Assembly (NCBI GenBank): GCA_001574975.1
Contig: KQ965782.1
Location: forward strand, 183,978 to 247,977
Direction of reading: 5' to 3'
Source of the DNA: Gonapodya prolifera JEL478
Lineage: Eukaryota; Monoblepharomycota; Monoblepharidomycetes; Monoblepharidales; Gonapodyaceae
DNA length: 64,000 nt
A program made the position numbers and the translations under genes. Below are positions 52,996-63,865 of the stretch, in pieces; the stretch's first letter is position 1, and every line of letters starts with the position of its first letter. Under the pieces are notes generated by a model. The model ran no database searches and was not told where the DNA came from. It was given only the letters and a program-made list of their open reading frames with translations.

Positions 52996-55101
52996 CTAAC
53001 ACTGCATCGCCTTGTCCCCACCCTTTACCGTGGCTCGCCTCCCTTCGATGCTCTTGAATTTGAGCCACACATTATTCGCAAGGAGATCGAGCACTTCTTC
53101 TCGTATTCGGTCGAGCACATCGATGGCGAAATGACCCGAGTTGATCTTGCGGTGCGGGAGCATTTCATTGGCACACATTATGCTGCAAACTTCATTCACA
53201 ATTCGTACCTTCGCGATGGCCTCTTGTCGCTTATACCCTTCGATATTGATTTCATTCGGGGCTCCTTGGAGCACGAAATCCACCAGCAACATGCGAAACT
53301 TCTCAACGTGGTGGTCGGAGAGATCCTCAAGCGCCGACGGGTTCTGCCTGTCCACGAAATGCGCCAGGTGGTCCGCCCACAGGGGTGTCCAGCGGGTCTT
53401 GCGTAAAGGACTTGTGCTTAGTGTAGACGTTGGCGTGCCCGTGCACCTTTCTTTCCCGTCACGCCAGATTGATCCTGCTGAATCGGTGGAAGTGACGGAG
53501 CTGTTGCTGTCTGATTTCGGGTGGGAGATACCCTTGCTTTTCCTCCACTCTTTCACGTCAAGGAAAGCCACGGAAAAGCGCTTCTGAGGGCTGCTTGGGA
53601 CTTCGTGAGGGAACTCCTTCAAGATTTCCATAATGACCATGTTGTGCGCTTCAATGAACAGCTGTTCCGGAAACAAAACAGGGGTTGGAATCTTCACGTC
53701 ACGTCGTTGGTAAAGAATTCACGTACCACAAGCTCGACGCAAAACTCCCTCACGGCAAACGACTTGAGCCTCTCAAACGCGTCGGCGTCTTTGCCCGTCG
53801 CCACTACTTCAAAGCCTCCCACAACCGAGCTGTCACCCTTTTTCAATGCAGGCCATTGAGAGTTGAAAGCGATTGCCATGACGGGCCACGTCACAGACGT
53901 TGCGAGCGCTGTGATCACAAAGAGGAAGAGGAAATTGGAGAGCGGGAAGAGGCGCACGACTGAAGGGGGTGGTAGTTTGAGATCCCAGATGTAGCACAAG
54001 AGAATGAATGGTCCTCCAATGAAATTCTGCATGTTTTGGAATGGGGATAAACGTCAATTGGGTTGTAAAACTAGGGACAGCACTCACACAAAGTATTAAA
54101 TCCATCCGAATCATGTGGCCATCTTGTTTTTGGCAATGGCGATCAGTCCGAGGTCACACTCAACTTTAGGATCATAGACTCACCTTCCACATCGTAGAGT
54201 AACCATGCCACTACAGCGAGGAGGCCGACAAATATAACGCACGTGACGTCATTGGCAATGTAGGCCACGCTTGTGAGTATACATCCATCGTCTGCTGAAC
54301 CCAACTGCACCAATGGTAGCACAACTACGACATATTTCCACGTGTTAAGGTTGCAAAGGATTGAAGTCGTCTGAGTGAGGCACTCACGGATTCCGGTGTA
54401 CAAAGCTGTCGCCCCAAGAACGAGAAACATCAAGTTGACGTCTCCGAAAAGCCTCTTACGAGCGAGAAGAGACAGAATGATTTTCTTGCGGAAGTTGGGT
54501 CGTTCGGCTGCCGTGGTGGATCCCTGGTATCCGCGGTCCAGCAAACGCTGGTTTCCATCCCATAGGCGCACTGCTAAAGAGCCTAGCGCGACCTCGATAA
54601 GTACATAGCAGTGTAGTGTAGTTGCGTAACGAAACTGGAAGATACCAACATCCTCGAGCAAGAAGAGCATATATATCTGAAGGACACGTCACAACACTTG
54701 TAGGATCTTTTGTAGGAGATAGAGCTACTCACAGACAAAGTTCCCAACGTGAACTAAGATGCCGGCGATGTGGCAATTCCATTCGTGCATTGTCACTTGG
54801 GATATGGGCGGTCATCAACTCCTATCGATCCGTTTTCCGCTGTCAGATACCTACAGCCCAGTGTCACCATCGTGGCGTCAAAAAGTCCCGCGAGATTGTA
54901 GAAGAGCAAGAAGGGGAACCCTCTTTGGTAGATGCCGTACGAATTTCGCATGGCAAATAAGAGAGGCATCGAGACGACAAAGAGGATCGCATAAACAATG
55001 AGAATTATTTGACTCGATCTGGATGGAGGGGGTGCCAAGGGAGAGCGGAAGGCATGTTGGACATCTGGATTAACACATTCCAGTCGATCGCTCTTTCTCA
55101 C
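52996..55101 (-). CDS. Seven-TM RGS-domain protein
   Basis: A membrane regulator of heterotrimeric G-protein signalling with receptor-like TM helices followed by an RGS domain. From about 55101 it reads SQIILIVYAILFVVSMPLLF, a helix FLLFYNLAGLFDATMVTLG, YATTLHCYVLIEVALGSLAV, VNLMFLVLGATALYTGI, KYVVVVLPLVQLGSAD, VTCVIFVGLLAVVAWLLYD and FLFLFVITALATSVTWPVM. The cytosolic part begins ERLKSFAVREFCVELVV, continues FWKIPTPVLFPEQLFIEAHN, has an insert rich in serine and threonine, then LVDFVLQGAPNEINIEGYKR (RGS core) and DRIREEVLDLLANNVWLKFK. It stops at 52996. The RGS domain is split by a roughly 100-residue insertion. A hydrophobic exon further upstream (to 55385) may add the true N-terminus, so the start is uncertain. 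Confidence 0.75.
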
Positions 55102-55458
55102 AGAGGGAGTCTCTCCAGCAGCGATCCGTGGTCGACGCCTGCCTCCATGCGCTTATCTCGAGCGAGGGAAGGGACTGTGTGCAGTAGTGGATGTGGGAAG
55201 GCACCAACACGGCTGCCTGATCGCGACAGTGCCACGCCGAGCGCTTCGCCGACGGCGCTATATCCGGCATGGCCAATGGTGAAGATTAACATAGCAGAGA
55301 GGGTTCTTGGCTCCTTAAAGCTTGACCTCATCAGAATAATTGAATACAATTGATCGATGCCCCCTTCTGTGGTCGACCACGGCATTCGTTCAATCGTCCC
55401 ACCGCTTCCTCATTTCTCTCTCCATCCCCGCGTAGACCTCGCTTTCCCTTTCTACGCA

Positions 55459-56100
55459 ATGTCGCACTGGACACAGCGCGTCGTCAAGCTACCTGCCAAA
55501 CGGCGCGGCTGCCACTTGGTCACAAACGACATCGTGTCCCAGGTCGGGCCTGATTTGGCTCAGTTCTCTGTTGGGATGGCAAACGTGTTCCTTCAACACA
55601 CTTCCGCGTCGCTCACGATCAATGAAAATTACGTATGTCGATGATCATTGCAGCTCTTCCCTGGGTGGGACACCTGTTACAGCACCTCTTGTCTCCAGGA
55701 CCCCGACGTCAGAGTCGACATGGAGGTTGGTATCCTTGCGGATGGAGCAACGAAGCACAAAGGATCTCACTATTTACAAAACACTCACTTAGATGATGCT
55801 CAACCGCCTTGCCCCCGAGAACGCCCCCTACACTCACACAATGGAAGGCTCTGACGACATGCCAGGGTGCGTGGCTTCAGTTTCCCGCTCTCCCTACTGC
55901 CTGCCTGCGTAGTGTCTCATTTCCCTTCTCTCCTACACACCAGGCACGTGAAAAGCTCGCTGTTTGGCGTGTCGCTCAACATACCTGTGCGAGATGGCAA
56001 GCTGGCCCTGGGGACCTGGCAAGGAATTTGGCTATGTGAACACAGGGACGACGGGGGCGGAAGGAAGGTGATGGTGACCGTGCAAGGGTTGAAGAAGTGA
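55459..56100 (+). CDS. YjbQ/UPF0047 family protein
   Basis: A small conserved protein found in all domains of life; members have been linked to weak thiamin phosphate synthase activity, but the true role is unsettled. Four exons read [84 protein letters not shown], then [20 protein letters not shown] and [20 protein letters not shown]. It ends VQGLKK at 56100. The family signature [12 protein letters not shown] and the metal-binding histidines (HTS, HTxEG, DMPGH) are present. Length is about 150 residues, normal for the family. The ATG at 55459 was chosen because the family begins near this point. An upstream in-frame ATG at 55357 would add a non-conserved stretch. It is divergent from the 7TM-RGS gene. 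Confidence 0.9.
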
Positions 56101-56333
56101 TAGCCTGAGGAGAGGGCAGTTAGCACAAATTGTTTTTCTGTTTTATGTACATTCGAATTAGCAAGTCAGCACCAATCTCATCCACCCTGTCCACTTGTCC
56201 TTACAGTTGGGGTGAATAGTTCTGTTAAATCAAGCATTCATCGTTTATAGGTTCGAAGTTGGGGTAGTTTTACAGAAATTTTAATCGAAAAAAATAACTG
56301 AAGAGTCGCTTTGACTCGGCATACTGAAGGAAT

Positions 56334-59300
56334 CTAATCTACATTGGTATCACTGATTTCCAACGACACATCCTCCTTGTTGTCCTCCTGCTTGTCCTCC
56401 TCCTCTTTGACATCATCAGCGACAGCGGCAGTCTGCTCACCGCTGGTCGCAGCATTTTCTGCTCCCTTCGCATCTTTCCGTGCGGCCTTCCTCTCCTTTG
56501 CTTCTTCGACGGCCTTGTCCACATCCTCTTCAGAGACAATGCGATCCTCACCATCGCATTCTTCGATCAAGAAAGCACGGCGCGAGAGTTGCCGAAGGCA
56601 CTCTGCGATTTTCTCATCCTGAGACAAGCGTTTGTGCACGGCAACGTCAGGGTCTGGCTGTTCGACACTGCTGGGCACTGCAGCCGCTGCCGTGCGACCA
56701 TACCACCATCCCAACCACTCCGCAAGCCGATCAGCTTGACTCGACGGTTTCTCCTTGCTTTCTGGTTCAACTTCCGGCGGAGATGCAGAGACAATAAACC
56801 AGGAGGTCTGCTTGAATTCCTCGTTTGCTAGTCTGCCCGCTTTCGGTTTCGTCCCACTAAGTGCGCCCGACTGTGCTTTAGCCTTGAGTTTCTTGTGCTC
56901 CTCTTCCCACCACGGCTCCCCACGGACCCACACGCGCCATTTCCTCTTGCCGTTGCAGAGCTCCCCCTCAAACGTGCCTTCTTCCCCCATTCCAAAAGTC
57001 CAGTAATCGTTCCCATGGGAGTCGCGTCCGAAAAAGTCGCCTCCTCTCAGAATACCGCCCATCTTCGGGTTGACAGTCGTCTCCAACCATTCTTCAACGT
57101 GCCCATAGCGCTCCAGCTCATGTTTGCGCCGCAGGTCCCATGCTTTGTCCTCCTTTTTCATGTCCTCGGAGATTGCCGTAGGAGGTGCAGCAAGGAGCTT
57201 GGTGCGTCGCTCAATGTCGGCGAGTGACATCAGACGACGGTGCTGTGTGATACGCTGGAAGTGGAGCGATTTCTGGACATGCAAGGCTTTCGAAGCTTCG
57301 TCAATTGCGCTTTTTGTATCAAACGGTGTCGTGTTACAGCTACCGAACGCGTTTCGCTCGCAGAAGAACACTTACTTTTGTGCCACTGAGGAGTTGTTTA
57401 AAATCCAGTCCAGGACCCTGGAAAGGCACTGCAGCCTTTCCCTCGTTCCTCCCTTCACGGTCACCTCAAAGCAACGTTGAACTTCCATGACTATTTCCCT
57501 GTGTCTGCTCCCTTTCTTTGGGTCGTACAGCAGCAAATCCTTTGTTTTGCTGTAGTTGATACCACACTCTCCCGCGACCTTCTTGTCGTAGTTTTTGAAC
57601 AGCTCTTCGAGGATGTCATTAAACTTCGCGGCGGGCACTCGGGCGTCAGTGCGTTCGAGGTCCGCGTTCGCGATCACTGCTGTGACGAGGTTGGCGAGCA
57701 CGTTCAGGGTGAGATCTTGACGGCAGATTGACCGGTAGGTCTGCATTGATACGAGACGGCGTTTGATCCACTTCTTTCAGGAACAAGAAACGACAGGGGT
57801 CTCACAGTTTTGGGTATTTCGAAAATCTCTCCAAAAGCCCTTGCGAACTCCCGCACTTGGAGCCAAGCACCCACAACTTCTCCTTCCACGCCGTCAACTG
57901 AGATTGGGGTCACTTCCGGCAATGGAGGTTCCACCTTGGGCTTTGGAGGAGCTTTCGGCTTCGGAGGTTTCGGAGGAACCACAGTGGAGCTCGTTGGTGC
58001 GGCAGTCGATCCTGCGACAGAATTCTGCGGAAGAGTTTTGAAATGTTAACAACTGGCGTTGACGTGGAGGTTTAAAATTTCTCGCTCACCTTCAAGATTG
58101 GTCCCGTTGCAGCATTTGGTGCTTTCGGCTTCGGGTTGATGCTGGGCTTGGCTTTCTTCACCGCTTGCACGAGCATCCCTGCCGAAGTTGCGATTAAGCT
58201 ATCTTCCGCCGACTCGCCGACTGTCTGTTTCTGGGGCTTTGGAGTCTTTGGCGACTTTGAGAGCACCTCGGAGGTGAGATTTGGATTCGAGGCAAGCAAC
58301 GAGGCGACACTGGCGCCCATTTTGCGAGCGTGATGCGACAAGATTCCGGTGGGGGGTAGGCTTTGGGTTTTGCATGATTCAGTTAGCGACCTGGCGAAAG
58401 AAGGAGTACATGACTCTCGAACGCACCCTTGCTTCTTCCGACATATGCTGCAGTCTATAGCATCATCAAGTAGGCGGGTTTATAAGAGTAGAGGTTTGGG
58501 ATGGGGTGAGAGGAGGTGCACGCAGCGAGGGTTGGAGAGGACAAATCAGCATTGTCGTTTCGTGGAGTAGACGAGCTCCAAAATGCAAGAACAACGTACT
58601 GCAAATCCCTCGGCATTCAGGACACTACGGTATGGCGGTTGGAATGATAACTGAGTAACTCTCGATTCATGACACTGAGACATCCACGTAAGTCTCACCT
58701 CCCACACTATGTCGGTGGAAGCAATTGGTTAACACTGGATACAGCCAAAGAATGCAGCTTCATACTCACCGTACTTCTCATCAGAAAACCCGCAGTGGCC
58801 ATTCCTCCGTGCATCTCCATCGGGAACTTCAACCGCCATAATGGCCACCCCGTCCTCGCCATAGCGACCCAAGAGGCATTTCTAGGAAAGTTCATTGAGG
58901 GTTAGCTCGGAGTTCGACGAAACCAAATCAGAAAACCAAGAGACTCACCCGACCAATGTGATAGTACGCCCCACAGCGCTTCGTGGTGGGGTTCTTTTTC
59001 GTCCCGGAAAGAATCATCTTCGTGCACGAGACTGTGCAAAGGTACAAGGGTTACCATCAACAGGTTGTCACGGGCAACCAAAAAGAGCCACAGTCCCCCG
59101 CAATCTCAATCTCCGTGTTCCAACATAAATAGCTTCCGTCCTATGTTCCAGGCCCCTTAAAAGCGGTTGACTCACTCCAAGCTTCGGTAGTCTTCTGGCG
59201 ACACTGCCGACACGTCTTCCCCGCCACCGGATCGTACACGACCCCATTAATAATCCTGATCTCGGTATGTTTCGTGCGCTTCTTCGTGGCGCGGTTCTGC

Positions 59301-59714
59301 ACGCGGGGTGGGACCGTCGAATCAAAAGAATCAAACGTCCGACGTCAAGAACGTTGATCGGGGTCCACACAACACAACATCAACGCAACCCCTCACCTCC
59401 GCGCCATCCACATTCTGGTTCTCGATGTCGCTCTCGGCCTTGCGCTTCTTACTCCCCGACTGTTGGCCATCCGCCGGCGCCGGCTTGGCGACCCCCTTCA
59501 CTTGGGGCGCTGGACCAGCCGATGGGTTGTTTCTCTTATCCTGGAGGGGACTCGCGGCTCCTTGTCCTCGCAATGGGGTCATGCCGCGCACCAGGGGGGA
59601 TTTGGGCGCGCGCCATTTGCCGTCGGGAGATTGGAACGGTCGTAGCGACGCGGGGGGTTGCGTAAGGACGATTTCGAACGAAGTGGGTGGGAAATGGGGC
59701 GTGGGTGGAGGCAT
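56334..59714 (-). CDS. CDCA7-type zinc finger protein with DDT/WHIM-like tail
   Basis: A nuclear chromatin protein. The ATG at 59714 starts MPPPTPHFPPTSFEIVLTQP, followed by a disordered basic stretch. The zf-4CXXC_R1 finger is spread over many small exons: VAGKTCRQCRQKTTE, ISCTKMI, RCGAYYHIGR, KCLLGRYGED, CPECRGIC, CSICRKKQG, then LPPTGILSHHARKMG. Linker exons rich in lysine and proline follow. A DDT-like segment reads VVGAWLQVREFARAFGEIFE. WHIM-like text follows: LNVLANLVTAVIANADLERT, RRLMSLADIERRTKLLA and GRDSHGNDYWTFGMGEEGTF. The tail is acidic and ends ISDTNVD at 56334. The finger in animal CDCA7 recognises hemimethylated CpG and partners the remodeller HELLS. The RKKQG to LPPTG junction shows that the finger and the WHIM-like half are one gene, not two. 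Confidence 0.8.
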
Positions 59715-59957
59715 CGCGCGTGCGGGCGTGCGAGCGTTGCGATCGAAAGGGAATTGGGGTAGAAATGGGGGTGGGAGCGACGCCCGAGCCACACTGCAAG
59801 TCTGCAAGCCCAAGGCGAAGAATAATACCACATCATTTGACTTTTCAAGTAAGTTTATCGTACATATGCCCGAGGTCATAAAAATACAGCAAAACAAAAA
59901 GACAATCACGTATATACAAACCCCACAAATTCATTTTTCAAGTCCACGAATCAAAGA

Positions 59958-60946
59958 TCAGTCCTCCCCATCCCCGTCGCCACCTCGCCACGCACCCACG
60001 CCCGCCAACTCCCACAAAAGATCCACTAACCCTCCAACACCAAACCCACTCACGGCCTCTTCTTCCTCCTCGTCCTCGTCCTCCGCTACCTCGGGTATGG
60101 CCGGTAGGAACGCGGCCCCGCCCAGCCCGGGTCGTTGGCGGGCAGACGAGGACCCGGACCCGTACCCGGACCCACCGCCGCGAGACCGCGACGACGACGC
60201 GGACTTGTCGAGGTCGGGAGTGCCCGCGTGGGCGGCGCTTCCTGGCCATGTCCACCACTGGAAGGATTGGTGGGGCTCGGGGGGCGCGGGCGAGGGCGAC
60301 GGGAGGAGCGGGCGAATGACATTTGCGCTGGACGACCCGTGCGAGAGGTAGGAAGGCGCCGTGGCGTCGCTTTCGGCCTCGGTGTCGGTCATGGCGCCGC
60401 TGTCCGAGAGCTGCTTCACGAGCCCGCGGACGTGTCGTGTGACGCGGCCGTCGAATGGGTCGAGAATGAACTACGCGCGAGTGACGAGGGGTGGAGGGGG
60501 GGGTGGCGCCAAGTGTGGGACAACGGGACAATGGAGAAAAAAGAGAGCGGACGGACTTACCTTGATCAAAAGCCACCACCCAAGGCTACTCATGAGAATC
60601 CCTGCCGCGACCGGACCCCATCCCATGCGCTCCACCGCATCCGGGACCGGCGCGCGCATCGCCCCACCTCGTCTGGACCCATTGAGCTCAAACCCTCCGT
60701 CTAGGGCATCCAGCCCAACAACTCCCATTCCCGCATCGTCGGCAGCCACAAAGTCCATCCACCACCGCCGGACAAGATGCGACCCGGCCGAGAACGTGCA
60801 CGCCCCGGCGAGGAGCGCGGCGCACCCGAGGGAGACGGCGTAGGCGAGGATGATGATGAGACCCGATTCGCGGTACATGACGACGAAGGGGTTCAAGGGG
60901 CGGGTGGAGATGTCGAGGGTTAGGTTTTGGAGGCATCTGTGTTTGT

Positions 60947-61012
<66 letters not shown>

Positions 61013-62029
61013 GGGGGGGGGGGGGGGGGGGGGCGGGGGGGGGGGGGGGGGGGGGGGAGGGGTGCGGGGTACGGCAGAGGGTAAGCGTGAGCCACCGACT
61101 CGCATAAGGGCGGGGAGAAGGAAACACCACCCACCGATTACACCGATACGGAATCTGATCCCTCTTCCCGCCCTTAATCGGCCCGCTATTCCTCCTCCCC
61201 CTGCCTCCTCTCGCCTGCGCCTGGGCGCGGTCCGCTCCACCAAGCTGCACCTGCGCGGCCATGACGAGGGCGCCCCAGGGCCCCGAGGACAGGACGCGGC
61301 GGGTCAGGCGGAGGAGCGCGGCGGGGTTGGTTGGGTCGCGAGGGGGAGCGAGTTGCGCGGCACCGGCGGGGGGAGGCGCGGCGGGGGTGGTTGTTGGGGC
61401 GGAGTCGATCCATTTTTCGAAGCTGGGTTGTGGGGGGTGGGGAGGTGGAGAATGTCAGAGACAGTTGTGAAGCTGCTTCACAGTGGAGGCACTTTCCGCT
61501 GGTCTTGTGTGGGAGCACTATCACAAGCTCTTCCTGTTCCCACTCTTCCTGGTAACGCAAATGAAGAAGCTATTTCATGGTTTCCGTAGGTCTCTAGAAG
61601 CTCAAATCACCGGTTTCCAGCTCCAGCCTATCCAGTAACCGGAACCGTAGAAACCGTTTCACAGTACTGTGGTTTTCCGTGGGACTTTGATGCCAGTGCA
61701 GTCACAAGCTCATAGCTCGTACAGCCCCGAACAGCCCCACTTCAAAGGGCACACCTTTCTGTCCCCCTCTTTCACCGACACGACACGCACCAGTGCTGGT
61801 GAGCATACTGCAAGTCCTGGTCCTTGCAGCCCTCACAGGTCCTGATGATTGACCTCCTCCTTTTGGACCGCGGGTGAGCGTGCGGAGAGGAGGCGGAGAG
61901 GTCGTCCCAGCATATCCAGCATCGACTGGCGTGGGCGAGGCCCGAGGGCGGGTCAAGTGGGAGGGAGGACGGAGCGTCGACGTCGGAGGTGTCGGAAGGT
62001 TGGTGCAGGGACAGGTCGGAGGCGAGCAT
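59958..62029 (-). CDS. RING-CH (MARCH-like) membrane E3 ubiquitin ligase
   Basis: A predicted membrane-bound ubiquitin ligase. The start at 62029 reads MLASDLSLHQPSDTSDVDAP, then CWICWDDLSA, a variable loop, TCEGCKDQDLQYAHQH and, across an intron, CFEKWIDSAP. This completes the RING-CH pattern C-x2-C, C-x2-C, H, C with the conserved tryptophan. The next segment is alanine/proline-rich and ends KGGKRDQIPYRCNR. After a G-tract intron it continues CLQNLTLDISTRPLNPF, a helix LIIILAYAVSLGCAALLAG, and a second helix GWGPVAAGILMSSLGWWLL. The C-terminus is serine-rich and acidic (DTEAESDATAPSYLS, EVAEDEDEEEEEA), ending GDGDGED at 59958. Two TM helices are visible and a third may hide in the alanine-rich part. 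The layout recalls mitochondrial and ER MARCH proteins. Confidence 0.78.
60947..61062 (+). repeat. Very long G tract in intron
   Basis: An unbroken run of about 65 G, then further G runs broken by single A or C, to about 61062. It lies in the intron between PYRCN and CLQNLTLD of the RING-CH gene, where the minus strand would be a poly-C polypyrimidine tract before the acceptor. The length may be inflated by sequencing or assembly error. Confidence 0.9.
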
Positions 62030-63865
62030 TGCAAGGGGAGGTTGGGGGGAAGGGGGAGATGGAGCGTTTGCAAGGGCGGAGATGGACGCAGGCGTGGCAG
62101 AGTGCGCAGCGCAAGTGGGGAGAGAGCGTTGGGTGTCTTTCGTCCGCGAGTTGTGCGCAGGTAGCGCCTGACGCTATTGTGATAGCACCGGTTAGGGGGG
62201 AACCGAGTGGTGACAGGCGGTGGCAGCGCGCGAGTGGAGTGTGCCAAGTGCAGCGCAACGGTTGCTCCGGTGTGGTGCGCAGCGTGCCCGTGTCGCGTGC
62301 TTTGTCCTGACGTCCCTGTCGTGCTATCACGTGAATGCGACTGCTCGTTCCGGCTATTCTCAATCTTGCTGCGGTCACATGCATCCGCCGCCCTTTGCTT
62401 CTTCTCCTCTCCCCTCTTCCTCGTCTCATGTCGCGCGCGTCAGGGGAATCATCTCTCCGCGCTTTCGTCTCAAACGCGCACTGGCAGTCCAGAATGGCTC
62501 TCACTACTTACCTCGACTCGAGTGCTGTCAAAGGACTTTTACACATGCGACACCCTCACCGTCGCCAAGCTTCAAGGCGTCGATGCAGTGTACACTGAAA
62601 GAGATATTTCTGTCTGATACCTCTTACAGTTTGCATTTAATAGATGAGCAACAGCCCCACTTGCCATCCCGAGCCGAGACCGAGATAGCAGACGATAGTC
62701 CGGCAGTCCGTGTTCTGTTGTCCAGGCCATCAAGACTCGCACTTTGTCGGAGGATGCATGACTCACCGCTCACCACCTCTGCGATGTACGGTGTGATGGA
62801 CGTGTATTCTCCAGTCCGGCATTCTGGTGTACCACGCAAGAATCAATGGAGCTCCAGAAGCGAAGTTTCTGTCAGACATTTCGATGGACGTGTCCGTCTG
62901 TTTCTGCCTTCTGCCAACTCCAGTCCGGCGGAACTTACGATTCTGGTGCACCACACAAGAATCAATGGTGCTTCAGAAACGAAGTTTGTGCCAAGACATT
63001 TCGATGGACGTGTCCGTCTGTTTCTGCCTTCTGCCAACTCCAGTACAGTCCGGCGAGAATTACGATTCTGGTGCACACACGAGAATCGATGTGCTCCAGA
63101 AGCGAAGTTTGCGCCAGACACTGCAAAGGCCCGTGATGCAGCAAAAGTACGGCGAGAATTATGGTCTTGGCGCACACACCAGAATCGATGTGCTCCGGAA
63201 GCGTAGTTCGCGCCGGACAATGCGAATGGCCCGTGATGCAGCAAAGCACGGCGAAAATTATGATTCTGGAGCACCACACAATAATTAATGGTGCTCAAGA
63301 AGCAAAATTTTCAGCGGACATTGCGAATGGAGTGAATAGTGCAAAGCACGACGAATGCCACGGTTATTGGTCTCCCACGAGAATCACAGTCGAGACAACG
63401 TGTCTGCCATCACGACAAACAAGGACTGCACCATCTCACCAACTGTCGACCCGACCATTCAAGGTGCTCTAATCCGCATTACTCGGACAAACTGTGTGTA
63501 CATTTTTCAACCTGCCAAATGCCAATCTTCCATCAAGTCGCACGCTTTGTCGCAGGACGCACCCATCCATCCGGGCCTGGCATGTCTTTGCCACCCCGAC
63601 CCCGACTTGGTGCTCCTCTGCCAAAGTGCGCGCCTGAATGACTACGCTTCTCCATCTCCCCCTCTGTGATGTACGCCAATTGCCGTTCCGTCGAGAATCA
63701 AATGTCGATGGACGTGGCACATATCACGTGTTCTGCGATTACCCTGCGTCGCTGCTGGGCCCCTTCTCCGAACTTCTTTACCCCCTCACTCTGGGGCTTG
63801 TGATTTGATCGAGTTTAGATCACGCAGATAATAATTTTAAATATTTAATAAGTACAATCGCTCTT
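62030..63865. other. Intergenic, repeat-rich, no recognised gene
   Basis: No domain is seen on either strand. Open frames through 62207-63206 exist mainly because repeat units have compatible lengths. The promoter of the RING-CH gene lies at its left end. A tandem-repeat field occupies about 62830-63340. Confidence 0.55.
62830..63340 (+). repeat. Tandem repeat field, five units
   Basis: The phrase AGAATC(A/G)ATG(G)TGCTxCAGAA followed by CGAAGTTT occurs at 62839, 62958, 63082 and 63181, with a decayed fifth copy at 63281. Spacing is 119, 124, 99 and 100 bases. The first two units share a TTTCGATGGACGTGTCCGTC block. The later units instead carry a CGTGATGCAGCAAA block, so the array has two subtypes. 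Confidence 0.85.

Noticed and set aside
58072-58341. Start of a separate DDT/WHIM gene near 58320
   Set aside because: The sequence just upstream (LPPTGILSHHARK) is the conserved continuation of the CDCA7-type finger, so this ATG is internal.
60471-61262. Long proline-rich (minus) and glycine-rich (plus) frames
   Set aside because: They are produced by the G homopolymer, which is an intron of the RING-CH gene.
62220-63206. A 328-codon plus-strand frame
   Set aside because: It has no domain, it runs into a tandem-repeat field whose units keep the frame open by length, and alternative frames and the other strand are also open.
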